Origin: Hyphomicrobiales bacterium
GTDB taxonomy: Bacteria > Pseudomonadota > Alphaproteobacteria > Rhizobiales > Xanthobacteraceae
DNA length: 64,000 bases
Direction of reading: 5' to 3'
Assembly (NCBI GenBank): GCA_016713235.1
Contig: JADJPN010000002.1
Span: 124,001 to 188,000 of the forward strand
The notes under the pieces are model-generated. The model was not told the DNA's origin, ran no database searches, and saw only the letters and a list, made by a program, of their open reading frames with translations. The translations under genes and the position numbers were made by a program. Positions 36,755-46,297 of the stretch are shown piece after piece (the first letter of the stretch is position 1; each line of letters opens with the position of its first letter).

Positions 36755-37633
36755 ATGATTCTTTTTACAACAGCCGAAGCAGCCGTTTATCTTCGATTGA
36801 AAGAGCGTAAGCTCTATGAACTCGTAGCCGAGCAGGCGATCCCCTGCACAAAGGTTACGGGAAAATGGCTTTTTCCAAAGCACGAGCTGGATAACTGGCT
36901 TCGAGAAGGATTGAGTAAATCAAACGGCGCTTCACCGTCCGATCCGTTGCCGATCTTCGGGGGTAGTCACGATCCTTTGCTGGAATGGGCGCTTCGCGAA
37001 AGCGGCTCTCACTTGGCTGCCCTGTCGGAAGGAACGGAAGCAGGCCTGACGCGATTTGCGGCTGGAGAAATTGTCGCTACTGCACTGCACCTGCACGCCA
37101 GTGAGGAGGGCGACGCCAATAAGGACGCTTTCGAACGTCGATACGGTTTTTTCGATTCTGTTCTGGTTGCCTTTGCGCAACGTGAACAGGGAATCTTAGT
37201 TGGGCCGCAAAACCCGTTACAGATCTCCAGTATTTCCGATCTGGTTTCCAAGTCTCCGCGAATTTTAATGCGTCAAAAAGGAGCGGGCGCGCAGTTGTTG
37301 CTGGAAGCGCTTCTGGCGAAAGCAGACTACAGGCTTTCCGATCTAAAAACGTCGGACACGCCTTGCTCGACAGGAAACGATTTAGCTCTGGCAATTCGCG
37401 CGGGCGTGGCGATTGCGGCATTGCGACGCGATCCGTTGCAACGGCATTTTGGACTTGGGTTCATTCCGTTGCTGTGGGAGCGGTTCGATATTGCGGTCAG
37501 GCAAGCGGAATATTTCAAGAATCCATTTCAGCACTTGGTTCTGTTTTTGCGTTCTGAGAACTTTGCCGCGCGGGCAAAAGAACTGGGGGGCTATGACATT
37601 TCGGAAGCAGGGACAATCCGCGCCGCGCCTTAA
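36755..37633 (+). CDS. HTH regulator fused to periplasmic-binding-protein-like domain
   Basis: A 292-residue protein. An excisionase-type HTH at the N-terminus (LFTTAEAAVYLRLKERKLYELV, VTGKWLFPKHELDNWL; residues 3-55) is fused to a PBP-like domain (about 75-290) of the kind found in molybdate-responsive regulators. Motifs include RYGFFDSVLVAFAQREQGILVG, RILMRQKGAGAQLLLEALL and LAIRAGVAIAALRRD. Such fusions often lie beside molybdo- or tungsto-formate dehydrogenases, so sensing of the oxyanion needed by FDH is likely. The start at 36755 is chosen because it places the HTH at the N-terminus. Confidence 0.75.
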   Translation: MILFTTAEAAVYLRLKERKLYELVAEQAIPCTKVTGKWLFPKHELDNWLREGLSKSNGASPSDPLPIFGGSHDPLLEWALRESGSHLAALSEGTEAGLTRFAAGEIVATALHLHASEEGDANKDAFERRYGFFDSVLVAFAQREQGILVGPQNPLQISSISDLVSKSPRILMRQKGAGAQLLLEALLAKADYRLSDLKTSDTPCSTGNDLALAIRAGVAIAALRRDPLQRHFGLGFIPLLWERFDIAVRQAEYFKNPFQHLVLFLRSENFAARAKELGGYDISEAGTIRAAP

Positions 37634-37712
37634 GCTGAATTAGCCGGCTCTCTGATTTTCGCGCCGCGCAGCTTCTCTGTTGCCGGGATATATCGAGTGC
37701 TTCACTTGACCG

Positions 37713-37940
37713 TTAGGTCAGTCGCTTAATCTTGAAAATCAGCAATGGCCCGTTTTTTTCTTCCGTCACCAATTCTTGCCCCGTTTGACGGACATAAAGC
37801 GGTACATCGATCACTGCTAGCGGGTCGGTGCATTCGAGCACAAGAATTCCACCGACGGGAATTCCGCGCATCGCTTTCTTCGCCGCAAGCACAACTTGCG
37901 GACAGCGGATGTCGCGAAGATCCAGAACGGTTTCGGTCAT
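37713..37940 (-). CDS. TusA/YedF-family sulfur (or selenium) carrier-like protein
   Basis: A 75-residue protein with the TusA fold: VLDLRDIRCPQVVLAAKKAM, GGILVLECTDPLAVIDVPLYV, ELVTEEKNGPLLIFKIKRL. The carrier Cys is present in RCPQ, though the usual CPxP motif lacks its second Pro. TusA-like proteins pass persulfide sulfur; the YedF branch is associated with selenium use. It is the last gene of the minus-strand ABC-transporter operon, two bases after the permease gene, which favours a role in handling the imported anion. Confidence 0.8.
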   Translation of the reverse strand: MTETVLDLRDIRCPQVVLAAKKAMRGIPVGGILVLECTDPLAVIDVPLYVRQTGQELVTEEKNGPLLIFKIKRLT

Positions 37941-37942
37941 TT

Positions 37943-39464
37943 TTATGGTTCTACCAGAGCCCGTTCCTTCGAGTTTCGATCATTCATCGAGAGCTTGAAA
38001 CGCCTGCGGATGGCTCTCGCGATCCAATCGACCACGAACGTTGCGAGCACTGTAATCCCGATCAGAATGATGGCGCGATCGAGGCGGATTTCGGTGATCA
38101 CTCCATCCACGAAAAAGCCGAGCGTTTTGACACCAAGAATTCCCACGATCGCGGATTCGCGCAGAATGATTTCCCAGCGATAGAACGAGTAGGCGAGGAA
38201 GTTGCCATAGAGCCGCGGCACATATTCGTAGAGATAGAGGTTGAAACCCTTAGGCGCGTCCGGACGCAGATTTGGCGTAATCGCTTCCGCCTGCCGGCCC
38301 AGCAAGTGCGCGATAATTGCACCATTGTGCAGGCCGAGCGCGACGATGGCGGGCAGCATCGAGGGCCCAAGCATTTGCAAGAAGATATAGACGAGCATGT
38401 ATTCGGGAGTTGAACGCCCGACGACGAGGAGCACATTGCCGCCGATGCCGCCCAGCTTTCCGGTCAGGCGCGGCACGATCAGCGGAAACCCGAGAAACGC
38501 GACGATCATCGTGACCGCGAGCGCCATCTGCGTAACGAGAAATGTATTGATGAGCCCGGGCCACGCCTGATTGCTGAGCAGCATGCTGAGCCAGGTCCAG
38601 AATGCGCTCCAAGTAGAAGCAAGCGACAGGTCCGCATTGCGTAACGGCTGCGGGACGATATCGCTCGTGAGGAAGCGGAGGAGATTGCTTAATTCGAAAG
38701 GCGGCCCGCCGAGCGAAAACAGCAGAACGGCGGAGCCAATCAGGTAAAACGGCAGCAACACCGGCCGCAGCCACCAGCGGATCGTGCCGATCAGCACATA
38801 GTAGATAATGAGAACAGCGGCGACGTTCTCGAATTTGGCGACCTTGAAAAACGTATCGAGCTCGAAGCCCAGCGTCGGCAATCCGATAAATCCCAGCACG
38901 GCGCTGGACCGCAGGCCGCATTCAACACGATACATTGTGTATATTCTGAAAGGAGCCAGCGCCATCGGTACGCGCGCATAGATAAATCGCACGACCGCGC
39001 CAGTATTTGGCGGCAAGAGTTCGTCGGGCCGGCGGTCAGCTTCCTCCAACATTTCGGAGTACACTTTTGCGAAAACCCCCGTGTAGGGCAGTGCAATCGC
39101 CACTATTCCGGTGAGTGCGCTCGGTCCAAAAACCTGCAAAAAAAGAAGCGCCCAGAATAGCTCGTGGATTGCGCGAAGCGTTGCCGCGAGTGCGCGAACC
39201 GGGCGCAGATGATGGATTGGTGCAAGGATAAGACCGAGCATCGAGCCGATTGCGACACCAAGCAATCCGAACGCGACGGTGTACGCGACCGCCCAGCCGA
39301 TGTTGCTGAGGCTCAGAAAGTCCGGCCGCAGAAATCCGCCAAGAAATCGCAGAACATGCGTGAGCGGATCGCGGTTTGAAACAGCAAGATCGGCGAATGG
39401 AATGAGGCGCGACCGCCAGCAGAATGACGCCCAGGCCGATCTCTCTTCTGCCGATTGCGCTCAC
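37943..39464 (-). CDS. PhnE-like ABC transporter permease, two fused domains, frameshifted
   Basis: Inner-membrane permease of a phosphonate-type ABC system. Two permease domains are fused in one chain of about 506 residues; each ends with an EAA-like loop (YRVECGLRSSAVLGFIG and YRWEIILRESAIVGILG). The N-terminus (SAIGRREIGLGVILLAVA, GTG at 39464) is out of frame with the rest. Deleting one G of the pair at 39406-39407 restores IPFADLAVSNRDPLTHVLRF and joins both. It sits five bases after the ATPase gene. See the binding protein for the likely substrate. Confidence 0.78.
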
Positions 39465-39469
39465 TTACA

Positions 39470-40135
39470 CTATGCCGCGTATAGAGAGTCGATGTCAGCG
39501 CGCTCTATGCTCTTTGCCGGCGCGTCGATGACGATCTTGTTGCCCTTAAGACCAATAATCCGGTCGCAATAGGTGCGAGCGAGATCGACGTTGTGCAGGG
39601 CGAGCAATGCCGTTTGGAAGCGCGAGCGGATCGCTTCCAGAACACGGGCCGACTGTTTTTCGTCGATCGCCGATACTGGTTCGTCGCCCAGGATGATTTC
39701 ACCGCCGCGAAAGAAAGCGCGTGCGATTGCGGTGCGCTGCTTCTGGCCGCCGGAGAGTTTCTCCACGGATTGAAAAATCTCTGGCTCAAGCGAAATTTCG
39801 GAAAGAATGGGGCGAATATCGCCGACCTCTTTCTTCAAGGGCTTAATCAGGTTCGCGATGCTGTAGAACGTCGAGCGCCTGTCGAGTTGTCCCATATAGA
39901 CGTTGTGAAAGACCGAGAGTGGCGGGACGAGCGCGTGGTCCTGCGGAATAAGGGAGACGGCTTTACCGGCGGCCGTGAGCCGCCGGTAAAGGTGCGTGAT
40001 CAGCGTTGATTTTCCAGAGCCGGAGCGACCCAGAAACGCGATGCGCTCGCCGGGTTCGACGTGGAGGTCGATATCGACGAGAACATCGCGCGCTTTCCAG
40101 CCGATGGTCTCGCGCGTAAGCGAGATCAGACTCAT
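39470..40135 (-). CDS. PhnC-like ABC transporter ATP-binding protein
   Basis: A 221-residue ATPase with Walker A GRSGSGKST (about residues 36-44), signature LSGGQKQR, Walker B IILGDEP, and the switch His in LLALHNVD. It energises uptake with the PhnE-like permease. Two bases separate it from the binding-protein gene and five from the permease gene. Confidence 0.88.
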   Translation of the reverse strand: MSLISLTRETIGWKARDVLVDIDLHVEPGERIAFLGRSGSGKSTLITHLYRRLTAAGKAVSLIPQDHALVPPLSVFHNVYMGQLDRRSTFYSIANLIKPLKKEVGDIRPILSEISLEPEIFQSVEKLSGGQKQRTAIARAFFRGGEIILGDEPVSAIDEKQSARVLEAIRSRFQTALLALHNVDLARTYCDRIIGLKGNKIVIDAPAKSIERADIDSLYAA

Positions 40136-40137
40136 GG

Positions 40138-41043
40138 TCAGTCGAGCAGCTTCAGCTTGCGGGCGTTATCCTCGACGATCTGGAAGTCCTTGTTCGATGC
40201 CGCAATGAAGCTCTTGCGGGGAAAGGCTGACAGGAGCTCCGGGTCTTTCATCTTCAGGAACGCATCCTGGACTTTCTTGATAAAGCCCGGGCCGAATGTC
40301 TTTTCGACGTCGCCGCGGATCGACCAGTTGTAGTCGGGATAAGGAGGCGAGGTCCAAATGATCGAAACCTTCTTGGTATCGACCTTTCCGTTCTTCACCG
40401 CCGCGTTATAGACCGTGTAGTCCACCACGCCGATGTCGTAGGCTCCTGACTCCACGAGTTCGATCGTCTTTGTGTGATCGCCGGAGAAGCCGACGCGCGA
40501 GAAAACCTTCTCGGGATATTCCTTATAGTGCTGGCGCAGGAAGTATTCCGGCATGAGGCGGCCCGACGTTGAGGCCTTGGAGCCGAAAGTGAAGGTCTTG
40601 CCGCGGATGCTGTTATCGAGTGTTTTCATTTCCTTCAGGCGGGTCGCGCTATTCGCGATCATGTAGGAAACGAACTTCGGGTCTTCTTCGCCTTGTACGA
40701 TTGCGACTGAGCCTGGAACCACAATGCGGGCCTGCACGCCGGTCATTCCGCCGAACCATGCAAGCTGTACGTGATTGTTGCGAAATGATGTGACGGCCGC
40801 TGCGTAGGATTTCATCGGCACGTACTTCACCTGAACGCCCAGTTCTTTCGAAAGGTAAGCTGCGATCTTGTTGAAGCGGTCCAGCAGATGTGTCTCATCC
40901 TGGTTTGGAATAGCCGAGAAGGTGAGGGTCGGCTGCTGCGCTTGCGTTTCGGCCGGCAGTGAAAAGAAAGCGGTCGTGGCAATAGCGGCCACCGCAATTT
41001 TTGCCGCCCAGCGCGAAGCTGAGGGTCGTTTCGAGCGAATCAT
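40138..41043 (-). CDS. PhnD-like periplasmic binding protein, candidate selenium-oxyanion receptor
   Basis: A 301-residue precursor with a signal peptide (about residues 1-34, cut near TQAQQ), starting at an ATG with GGGGAGAG upstream. The PhnD-type fold is shown by TFSAIPNQDETHLLDRFNKIAAYL, WFGGMTGVQARI, FTFGSKASTSGRLMPEYF and SRVGFSGDHTKTIELVESGAYDIGVVDYTVYN. A branch of this family has been proposed to bind selenate or selenite on genomic context. Its place in a selenoprotein locus with a TusA-like gene, and the absence of phosphonate genes, favours that here. Ligand unproven. Confidence 0.78.
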   Translation of the reverse strand: MIRSKRPSASRWAAKIAVAAIATTAFFSLPAETQAQQPTLTFSAIPNQDETHLLDRFNKIAAYLSKELGVQVKYVPMKSYAAAVTSFRNNHVQLAWFGGMTGVQARIVVPGSVAIVQGEEDPKFVSYMIANSATRLKEMKTLDNSIRGKTFTFGSKASTSGRLMPEYFLRQHYKEYPEKVFSRVGFSGDHTKTIELVESGAYDIGVVDYTVYNAAVKNGKVDTKKVSIIWTSPPYPDYNWSIRGDVEKTFGPGFIKKVQDAFLKMKDPELLSAFPRKSFIAASNKDFQIVEDNARKLKLLD

Positions 41044-41515
41044 GGTCTCTCCCCAATCGAGTTTTCCGCCATGACGGCGAAAAGACCCGCTTGCGCAGGA
41101 TCTCGTGCGCACGCGGAACCAGCGTGATTTTTGGATTGCCTGAGTGGCCTTGGGTCTGCCGTCGGCCGAGAGGGTAAGGGATCGCGTCCCGGTATCCGCA
41201 TCTCGCAGCCCCGAAACTCGGGAGCAGCCGCCAATTTCACTGTTCGGAATATTTGAGCGAACCTGTGCCGTAGTCAATTGCGGAATATATGCATAAATAT
41301 GCACCTGAAAATTCGCCGCCATAGGCCTACGCTATGGGAGGCTCTTGAAGTTTTTACTGCGTTGCCAATAGATCGATCCCAGTCGCTGCATTGCACAGAG
41401 CTGCATAATTTCCGATCAAGGTTTGACTATGGAGGCGTTCGAAAATACGGTTGTTTCGACGAACTCTAAATTGTTCGGGACGTCCCGCGGCGCGGGCTAT
41501 CAAAGGAAGCAACCG
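41044..41515. promoter_or_regulatory. Divergent control region of transporter and fdn operons
   Basis: This 472-base gap without a gene lies between the minus-strand transporter operon and fdnG. The part at 41270-41310 is AT-rich and contains the palindrome TGCATAAATATGCA (41290-41303) overlapping a direct repeat ATATGCA. It is a candidate operator for the HTH-PBP regulator. No clear sigma-54 site or FNR box was found. Confidence 0.5.
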
Positions 41516-44500
41516 ATGAACATGGAGCTGTCTAGGCGACAGTTCTTGCGAGCCGGCGGGGCCGGCATCGCGGGAACGACGCTTTGTGCGCTCGGGTTTG
41601 GTGAGGCGGAAGTCGCGCACGCGGCTTCGATCCGCTCCTACAAACTAGCGATGACGAAGGAAGCGCGGACTAGCTGTCCGTACTGCGCAGTGTGCTGCGG
41701 CATGATCGCCTTCGCGGCGAAGAACGCGCAAACGAACAAGATGGAAATCACCCACATCGAAGGTGACTCCGATCATCCGGTTAATCGCGGCACGCTGTGC
41801 CCGAAGGGCGCCGGCGCAATCGATTACGTCAAAGCGAAGACCCGTGTCTCGCAGCCGATGTATCGTAAGGCAGGCGGCGACAAGTTCGAAGCGGTGTCCT
41901 GGGATTTCGCGATGGATCGCATCGCGAAGCTCATGAAGGACGATCGCGACGCAAACTTCATCGAAAAGAATAAGGACGGCGTCACGGTCAATCGCTGGCC
42001 GACGACGGCTTTCCTCTCGGGAAGTTCTTGCACCAACGAGACCGGCTGGATCACCTGGAAGGTGACCCGCGGCATGGGTCTCCCACAGGTCGAGAACCAA
42101 GCGAGGATATGACACGGACCGACGGTGTCCAGTTTGGGCCCAACATTCGGTCGCGGTGCAATGACGAACAGCTGGACGGACATCAAGAACGCTGATGTCG
42201 TCTGGATCATGGGTGGTAACGCCGCTGAGGCGCATCCGTGCGGATTCAAGTGGGTCACCGAGGCGAAAGCCGAGCGTGGTGCAAGGCTTATGGTCGTCGA
42301 TCCGCGGTTCAACCGCTCGGCAGCCATGGCCGATCACTACTCGCCGATCCGCTCGGGTACCGACATCGCTTTCTTGTCAGGCGTCATCAACTACCTGCTG
42401 ACGAACGACAAGATTCAGCATGACTATGTGAAAAACTATACGAACGTCTCGTTCCTCGTGAAGGAAGGCTTCGGTTTCGAAGATGGTCTGTTCACGGGCT
42501 ACAATGAGACGTCCAGGAGCTACGATAAAGCGACCTGGCAATACGAGATGGGCCCTGACGGCTTCGTCGTGAAGGATGAGACGCTCTCGCATCCGCGCAG
42601 CGTCTATCAGATCATGAAGAAGCACTTCTCGATTTATACTCCCGAGATGGTCGAGCGCGTCACCGGCTCGCCGAAGGACAAGTTCCTGAAGGTCGCCGAA
42701 TGGGCGGCATCGTGTTCGACCAAAGATCGCACGATGACGATCATGTACGCGCTTGGCTGGACCCAGCACTCGCATGGTGCCCAGAACATTCGTTGTGCGG
42801 CGATGATCCAGCTTCTGCTCGGAAATATCGGCGTGCCCGGTGGCGGCATCAACGCGCTGCGCGGTCACTCGAACGTGCAGGGCATCACGGACATCGGAAC
42901 GCTGACCGCGTCATTGCCGGGCTATCTGGCAATGCCGATCGACGGCGAGCCGACGCTCGAGTCGCATCTGACGAAGCGTCAGTTCAAGCCGATCCAGGCC
43001 AATCAGACGAGCTACTGGCAGAACTATCGCAAGTTCTACGTCAGCTTCCTGAAAAGCATGTACGGCGCGAAGGCGACGAAGGAGAACGACTTCGGCTACC
43101 AATACATGCCGAAACTCGATCTCGCCTACGACGTGCTTCGCATGTTCGACCTGATGCATCAGGGCAAGACCTCTGGCCTCATCTGCCAGGGCTTCAATCC
43201 GCTGATGTCGGTCTCGCACGCGGCAAAAACCCGTGCGGCGCTGTCGAAGCTAAAATTCCTCGTCAGCATGGATCCGATCGAGACGGACACTGCGCGGTTC
43301 TGGGAAAATCACGGCGAGTTCAATCCTTCTGATCCCGCCAAGATCCAGACTGAAGTGTTCATGCTCCCAGTGACGAGCTTCCTCGAGGAAGAAGGCAGCT
43401 TCACCAACTCGAGCCGCTGCGTCATGTGGAAATGGCCGGCAGCTGATCCGTATGCGGAGTCGAGGAAGGATGTCGAAATCCTTTCCGACCTCTTTATCCG
43501 GATCAAGAAGCTCTATGAGAAAGACGGCGGCAAAGGCGTCGAACCGCTTATGGCCGTCGACTGGAACTACAAGAACCCGCACGATCCGTCAGCCGACGAA
43601 CTTGCCAAGGAACTTAACGGTAAGGCGCTCGTCGATCTCACGGATGCCGAAGGCAAGGTTACGCGCGCTGCAGGTCAGCAACTCGCGAGCTTCGGTGAGA
43701 TGCGGGACGACGGCACGACCGATGGCGTCCAGTGGATTTACACTGGATTCTACGGTCCCAATGGGAACTTTGCACAGCGCCGGGACAACTCGGACCCGTC
43801 GGGAATGAACGTGTTCGGTAGCTGGGGTTTCTCCTGGCCGGCGAACCGCCGCATTCTCTACAACCGCGCTTCGGCCGACATGCAAGGAAAACCCTGGAGC
43901 GACGCGAAGAAGTACGTGCTCTGGGATGGCAAGCGCTGGGGTGGTGCCGACGTTCCGGACTTCGTTCCGACGATCCCGCCGGAGCGTGGCACGATGCCGT
44001 TCATCATGAACCCGGAAGGCGTGTCCCGCCTCTTCGCGGCCCCCATGGCGGACGGACCGCTGCCTGTTCACATGGAGCCGTTCGAGTCTCCGGTTGCAAA
44101 TCTTGTGTTCCCGAAACTCAAGGGCAATCCGGTGGCGCGCGTGTTCAAAAACGACATGGAAGTCTTCGGCAATGCCAAGGATTTCCCGATCGTTGCGACC
44201 ACGTACCGGCTCGTGGAACATTTCCACTTCTGGACCAAGGGCGTGCAAAAGAATGCTGTCACGCAGCCTGAGTTCTTCGTGGAAATCTCCGAGGAGCTCG
44301 CCAGGGAGAAGGGGATCAAGAAAGGCGGGATGGTCCGCGTCTGGTCCAACCGTGGCGAAGTGAAGGGCAAAGCAGTCGTTACCAAGCGACTGAAACCGTT
44401 CCAGATCGACGGCAAAACCGTTCATCAGATCGGTCTTCCTTTGAACTTCGGCTTCATCGGTGAAACGAAGAAGGCCGCTCCGATCAACTCGCTGACGCCT

Positions 44501-44584
44501 TTCGTCGGCGACGCCAACGCTCAGACTCCTGAGTTCAAGGCGTTTCTCGTCAACGTCGAGCCCATCGCTGGGCCGGTGGCATAA
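41516..44584 (+). CDS. fdnG: Formate dehydrogenase-N alpha subunit, selenoprotein (UGA = Sec)
   Basis: Periplasmic catalytic subunit that oxidises formate at a molybdenum (or tungsten) bis-MGD centre. The 1022-residue protein has a Tat signal (SRRQFLRAGG near residue 4), a [4Fe-4S] motif (CPYCAVCC ... LCPKGAG), and the selenocysteine encoded by TGA at 42110-42112 as residue 199 in NQARI-U-HGPTVSS. The same frame continues to 44584 with intact FDH sequence (GRGAMTNSW, GGNAAEAHPCGFKW, FHFWTKGVQKN). It looks split only if UGA is read as stop. Length matches E. coli FdnG. AGGAAG precedes the ATG at 41516. Confidence 0.95.
42117..42152 (+). promoter_or_regulatory. Bacterial SECIS element in fdnG
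   Basis: Counting the U of UGA as 1, lower stem 8-13 pairs with 38-43 (GACCGA/UCGGUC). The apical stem pairs G15-G16 and G18-C21 with G27-C32, leaving U17 bulged and a loop of A22-U26 that contains G23 and U24. A bulged U17 with G23 and U24 in the loop is exactly the arrangement needed by E. coli SelB. It is mapped by hand from the sequence. Confidence 0.85.
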
Positions 44585-44598
44585 GGAGGAGGAAAACG

Positions 44599-45531
44599 AT
44601 GTTTACCATTATTCCGAATCCGCAAGCCAAACCGATCGACGCAAAGTTTGGCGATAAGGATCTGATCAGGCGCTCGGCATCCAGCATCACGCCTGTCGCG
44701 CAGCGGCAGCCCGAAGTTGCGAAGCTGATCGACGTGTCCAAATGCATCGGCTGCAAGGCATGCCAGGTTGCGTGCCTTGAGTGGAACAATTTGACCGAAG
44801 AGGTCGGCGTCAACGTGGGTGTCTATGACAACCCACACGATCTGACGCCGAACACTTGGACGTTGATGCGTTACACCGAGTATGAGAATCCCGAGTCAGG
44901 CAATCTCGAGTGGCTGATCCGCAAGGACGGCTGCATGCACTGCGAGGACCCGGGTTGCCTCAAGGCTTGCCCGGCACCGGGTGCAATCGTGCAGTACTCG
45001 AACGGAATCGTCGATTTCGTGAAAGCGAACTGCATTGGTTGCGGCTACTGCATCAAGGGCTGCCCCTTCAACATCCCGCGCATTTCGAAGGTCGATAACA
45101 AGGCCTATAAGTGCACGCTCTGCTCCGACCGTGTCGCGGTCGGCCAGGGACCGGCTTGCCAAAAAGCTTGCCCGACCCAGGCCATCGTCTTTGGCACCAA
45201 GGACGAGATGAAGAAGTGGGCCGAGAAGCGCATCACCGACCTCAAGTCGCGTGGCTTCAAGAACGCGGGTCTCTACGATCCGCCGGGAGTGCAGGGCACG
45301 CACGTCATGTATGTGCTCCAGCACGCCGACAAGCCGAACATTTACGCGGGACTCGCGGACAATCCGCGGATCTCTCCGATCGTCGAACTTTGGAAGGGTG
45401 GCACCAAATACGCCGGCCTTGCACTGATCGGTCTGACGGCTGCCTTTGGTTTCCTCCACCACATCGTGGCGGGCCCCAATCGCGTCACCGATCACGACGA
45501 GCAGGAAGCTAAACGTTTAGCGGGGAAGTGA
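44599..45531 (+). CDS. fdnH: Formate dehydrogenase-N beta (iron-sulfur) subunit
   Basis: A 310-residue electron-transfer subunit with four [4Fe-4S] cluster motifs: CIGCKACQVAC, CMHCEDPGCLKAC, CIGCGYCIKGC and CTLCSDRVAVGQGPACQKAC. A C-terminal membrane anchor follows (YAGLALIGLTAAFGFLHHIVAG, about residues 272-293). It links FdnG to the cytochrome subunit. GGAGGAGG-like ribosome site seven bases before the ATG; 14 bases after fdnG. Confidence 0.95.
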   Translation: MFTIIPNPQAKPIDAKFGDKDLIRRSASSITPVAQRQPEVAKLIDVSKCIGCKACQVACLEWNNLTEEVGVNVGVYDNPHDLTPNTWTLMRYTEYENPESGNLEWLIRKDGCMHCEDPGCLKACPAPGAIVQYSNGIVDFVKANCIGCGYCIKGCPFNIPRISKVDNKAYKCTLCSDRVAVGQGPACQKACPTQAIVFGTKDEMKKWAEKRITDLKSRGFKNAGLYDPPGVQGTHVMYVLQHADKPNIYAGLADNPRISPIVELWKGGTKYAGLALIGLTAAFGFLHHIVAGPNRVTDHDEQEAKRLAGK

Positions 45532-45534
45532 GTC

Positions 45535-46200
45535 ATGGCAAGCACTGAAGTTGCCCCGGGCGATGCGGTACATAGAGGTCCACAGGTAACTGTGGACCGC
45601 TATACCCGCGGCGCACGCATCAATCACTGGATTACGGCGGGGAGCCTTGTGCTCCTCGCCATATCCGGTCTCGCGCTGTTCCATCCGTCGCTGTACTGGC
45701 TCACCGGCCTGTTCGGCGGCGGTCCGAACACACGCGCAATCCATCCTTGGATCGGCGTTGTGCTGTTCTTCGGTTTTCTCGGTCTGTTCATTCGCTTCTG
45801 GAAGCTCAATCTCTGGGAGCGGACGGACAACGTCTGGCTGAAAAAAATCAAGGACGTCGTCACGAGCAACGAGGAAAACCTGCCTGAAGTCGGCAAATAC
45901 AATGCCGGCCAGAAGCTGGTGTTCTGGTCGATGTCGATCCTGATCATTCTGCTGATCACGAGCGGCCTCGTTATTTGGGAACAGTATTTTGGTCAGTACT
46001 TCACGGTTGAACAGCGCCGCTTGGCTGTGCTGATTCATGCGCTCGCAGCGGTGGCTGCGATCTGCGTCTGGATCGTCCACGTCTATGCGGCGATCTGGGT
46101 GCGTGGCACGATCAGCGCCATGACGCAGGGACGCGTCACCGGCGGTTGGGCGTGGCGACACCACCGGAAGTGGCTACGGGAACTCGTCTCGGGCAAGTAA
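45535..46200 (+). CDS. fdnI: Formate dehydrogenase-N gamma subunit, cytochrome b556
   Basis: A 221-residue membrane cytochrome with four helices that carries two hemes b and reduces menaquinone or ubiquinone. Heme-ligand His candidates lie in RINHWITAGSLVLLAISG (His about 28), IHPWIGVVLFFGF, and IHALAAVAAICVWIVHVYAAIWVRG. It starts three bases after fdnH and is followed by a strong terminator. Confidence 0.93.
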   Translation: MASTEVAPGDAVHRGPQVTVDRYTRGARINHWITAGSLVLLAISGLALFHPSLYWLTGLFGGGPNTRAIHPWIGVVLFFGFLGLFIRFWKLNLWERTDNVWLKKIKDVVTSNEENLPEVGKYNAGQKLVFWSMSILIILLITSGLVIWEQYFGQYFTVEQRRLAVLIHALAAVAAICVWIVHVYAAIWVRGTISAMTQGRVTGGWAWRHHRKWLRELVSGK

Positions 46201-46217
46201 AGGTTCTAACGGCGTTG

Positions 46218-46255
46218 GGCGCCGGCGGCTAAAATGGCTGCCGGCGCCTTTTTCT
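46218..46255 (+). terminator. Rho-independent terminator after fdnI
   Basis: A perfect 9-bp stem GGCGCCGGC / GCCGGCGCC with a 13-base loop, followed by TTTTTCTT. It separates the structural fdn genes from the downstream fdhE-sel genes, which therefore need read-through or their own promoter. Confidence 0.88.
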
Positions 46256-46297
46256 TGAAGTGCGCGCCACGTGGCCCGTGCGGTTCGTGAGGTGAGT

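Noticed and set aside
37943..41043. Transporter assigned to phosphonate uptake (PhnCDE proper).
   Set aside because: No C-P lyase or phosphonatase genes nearby and the context is selenium; the phosphonate label is kept only as a fold description.
42110..42125. fdnG read as two separate genes (41423-42112 and 42125-44584).
   Set aside because: The frame continues without shift across the TGA, the surrounding residues match FDH at the known Sec position, and a SECIS hairpin and all sel genes are present.
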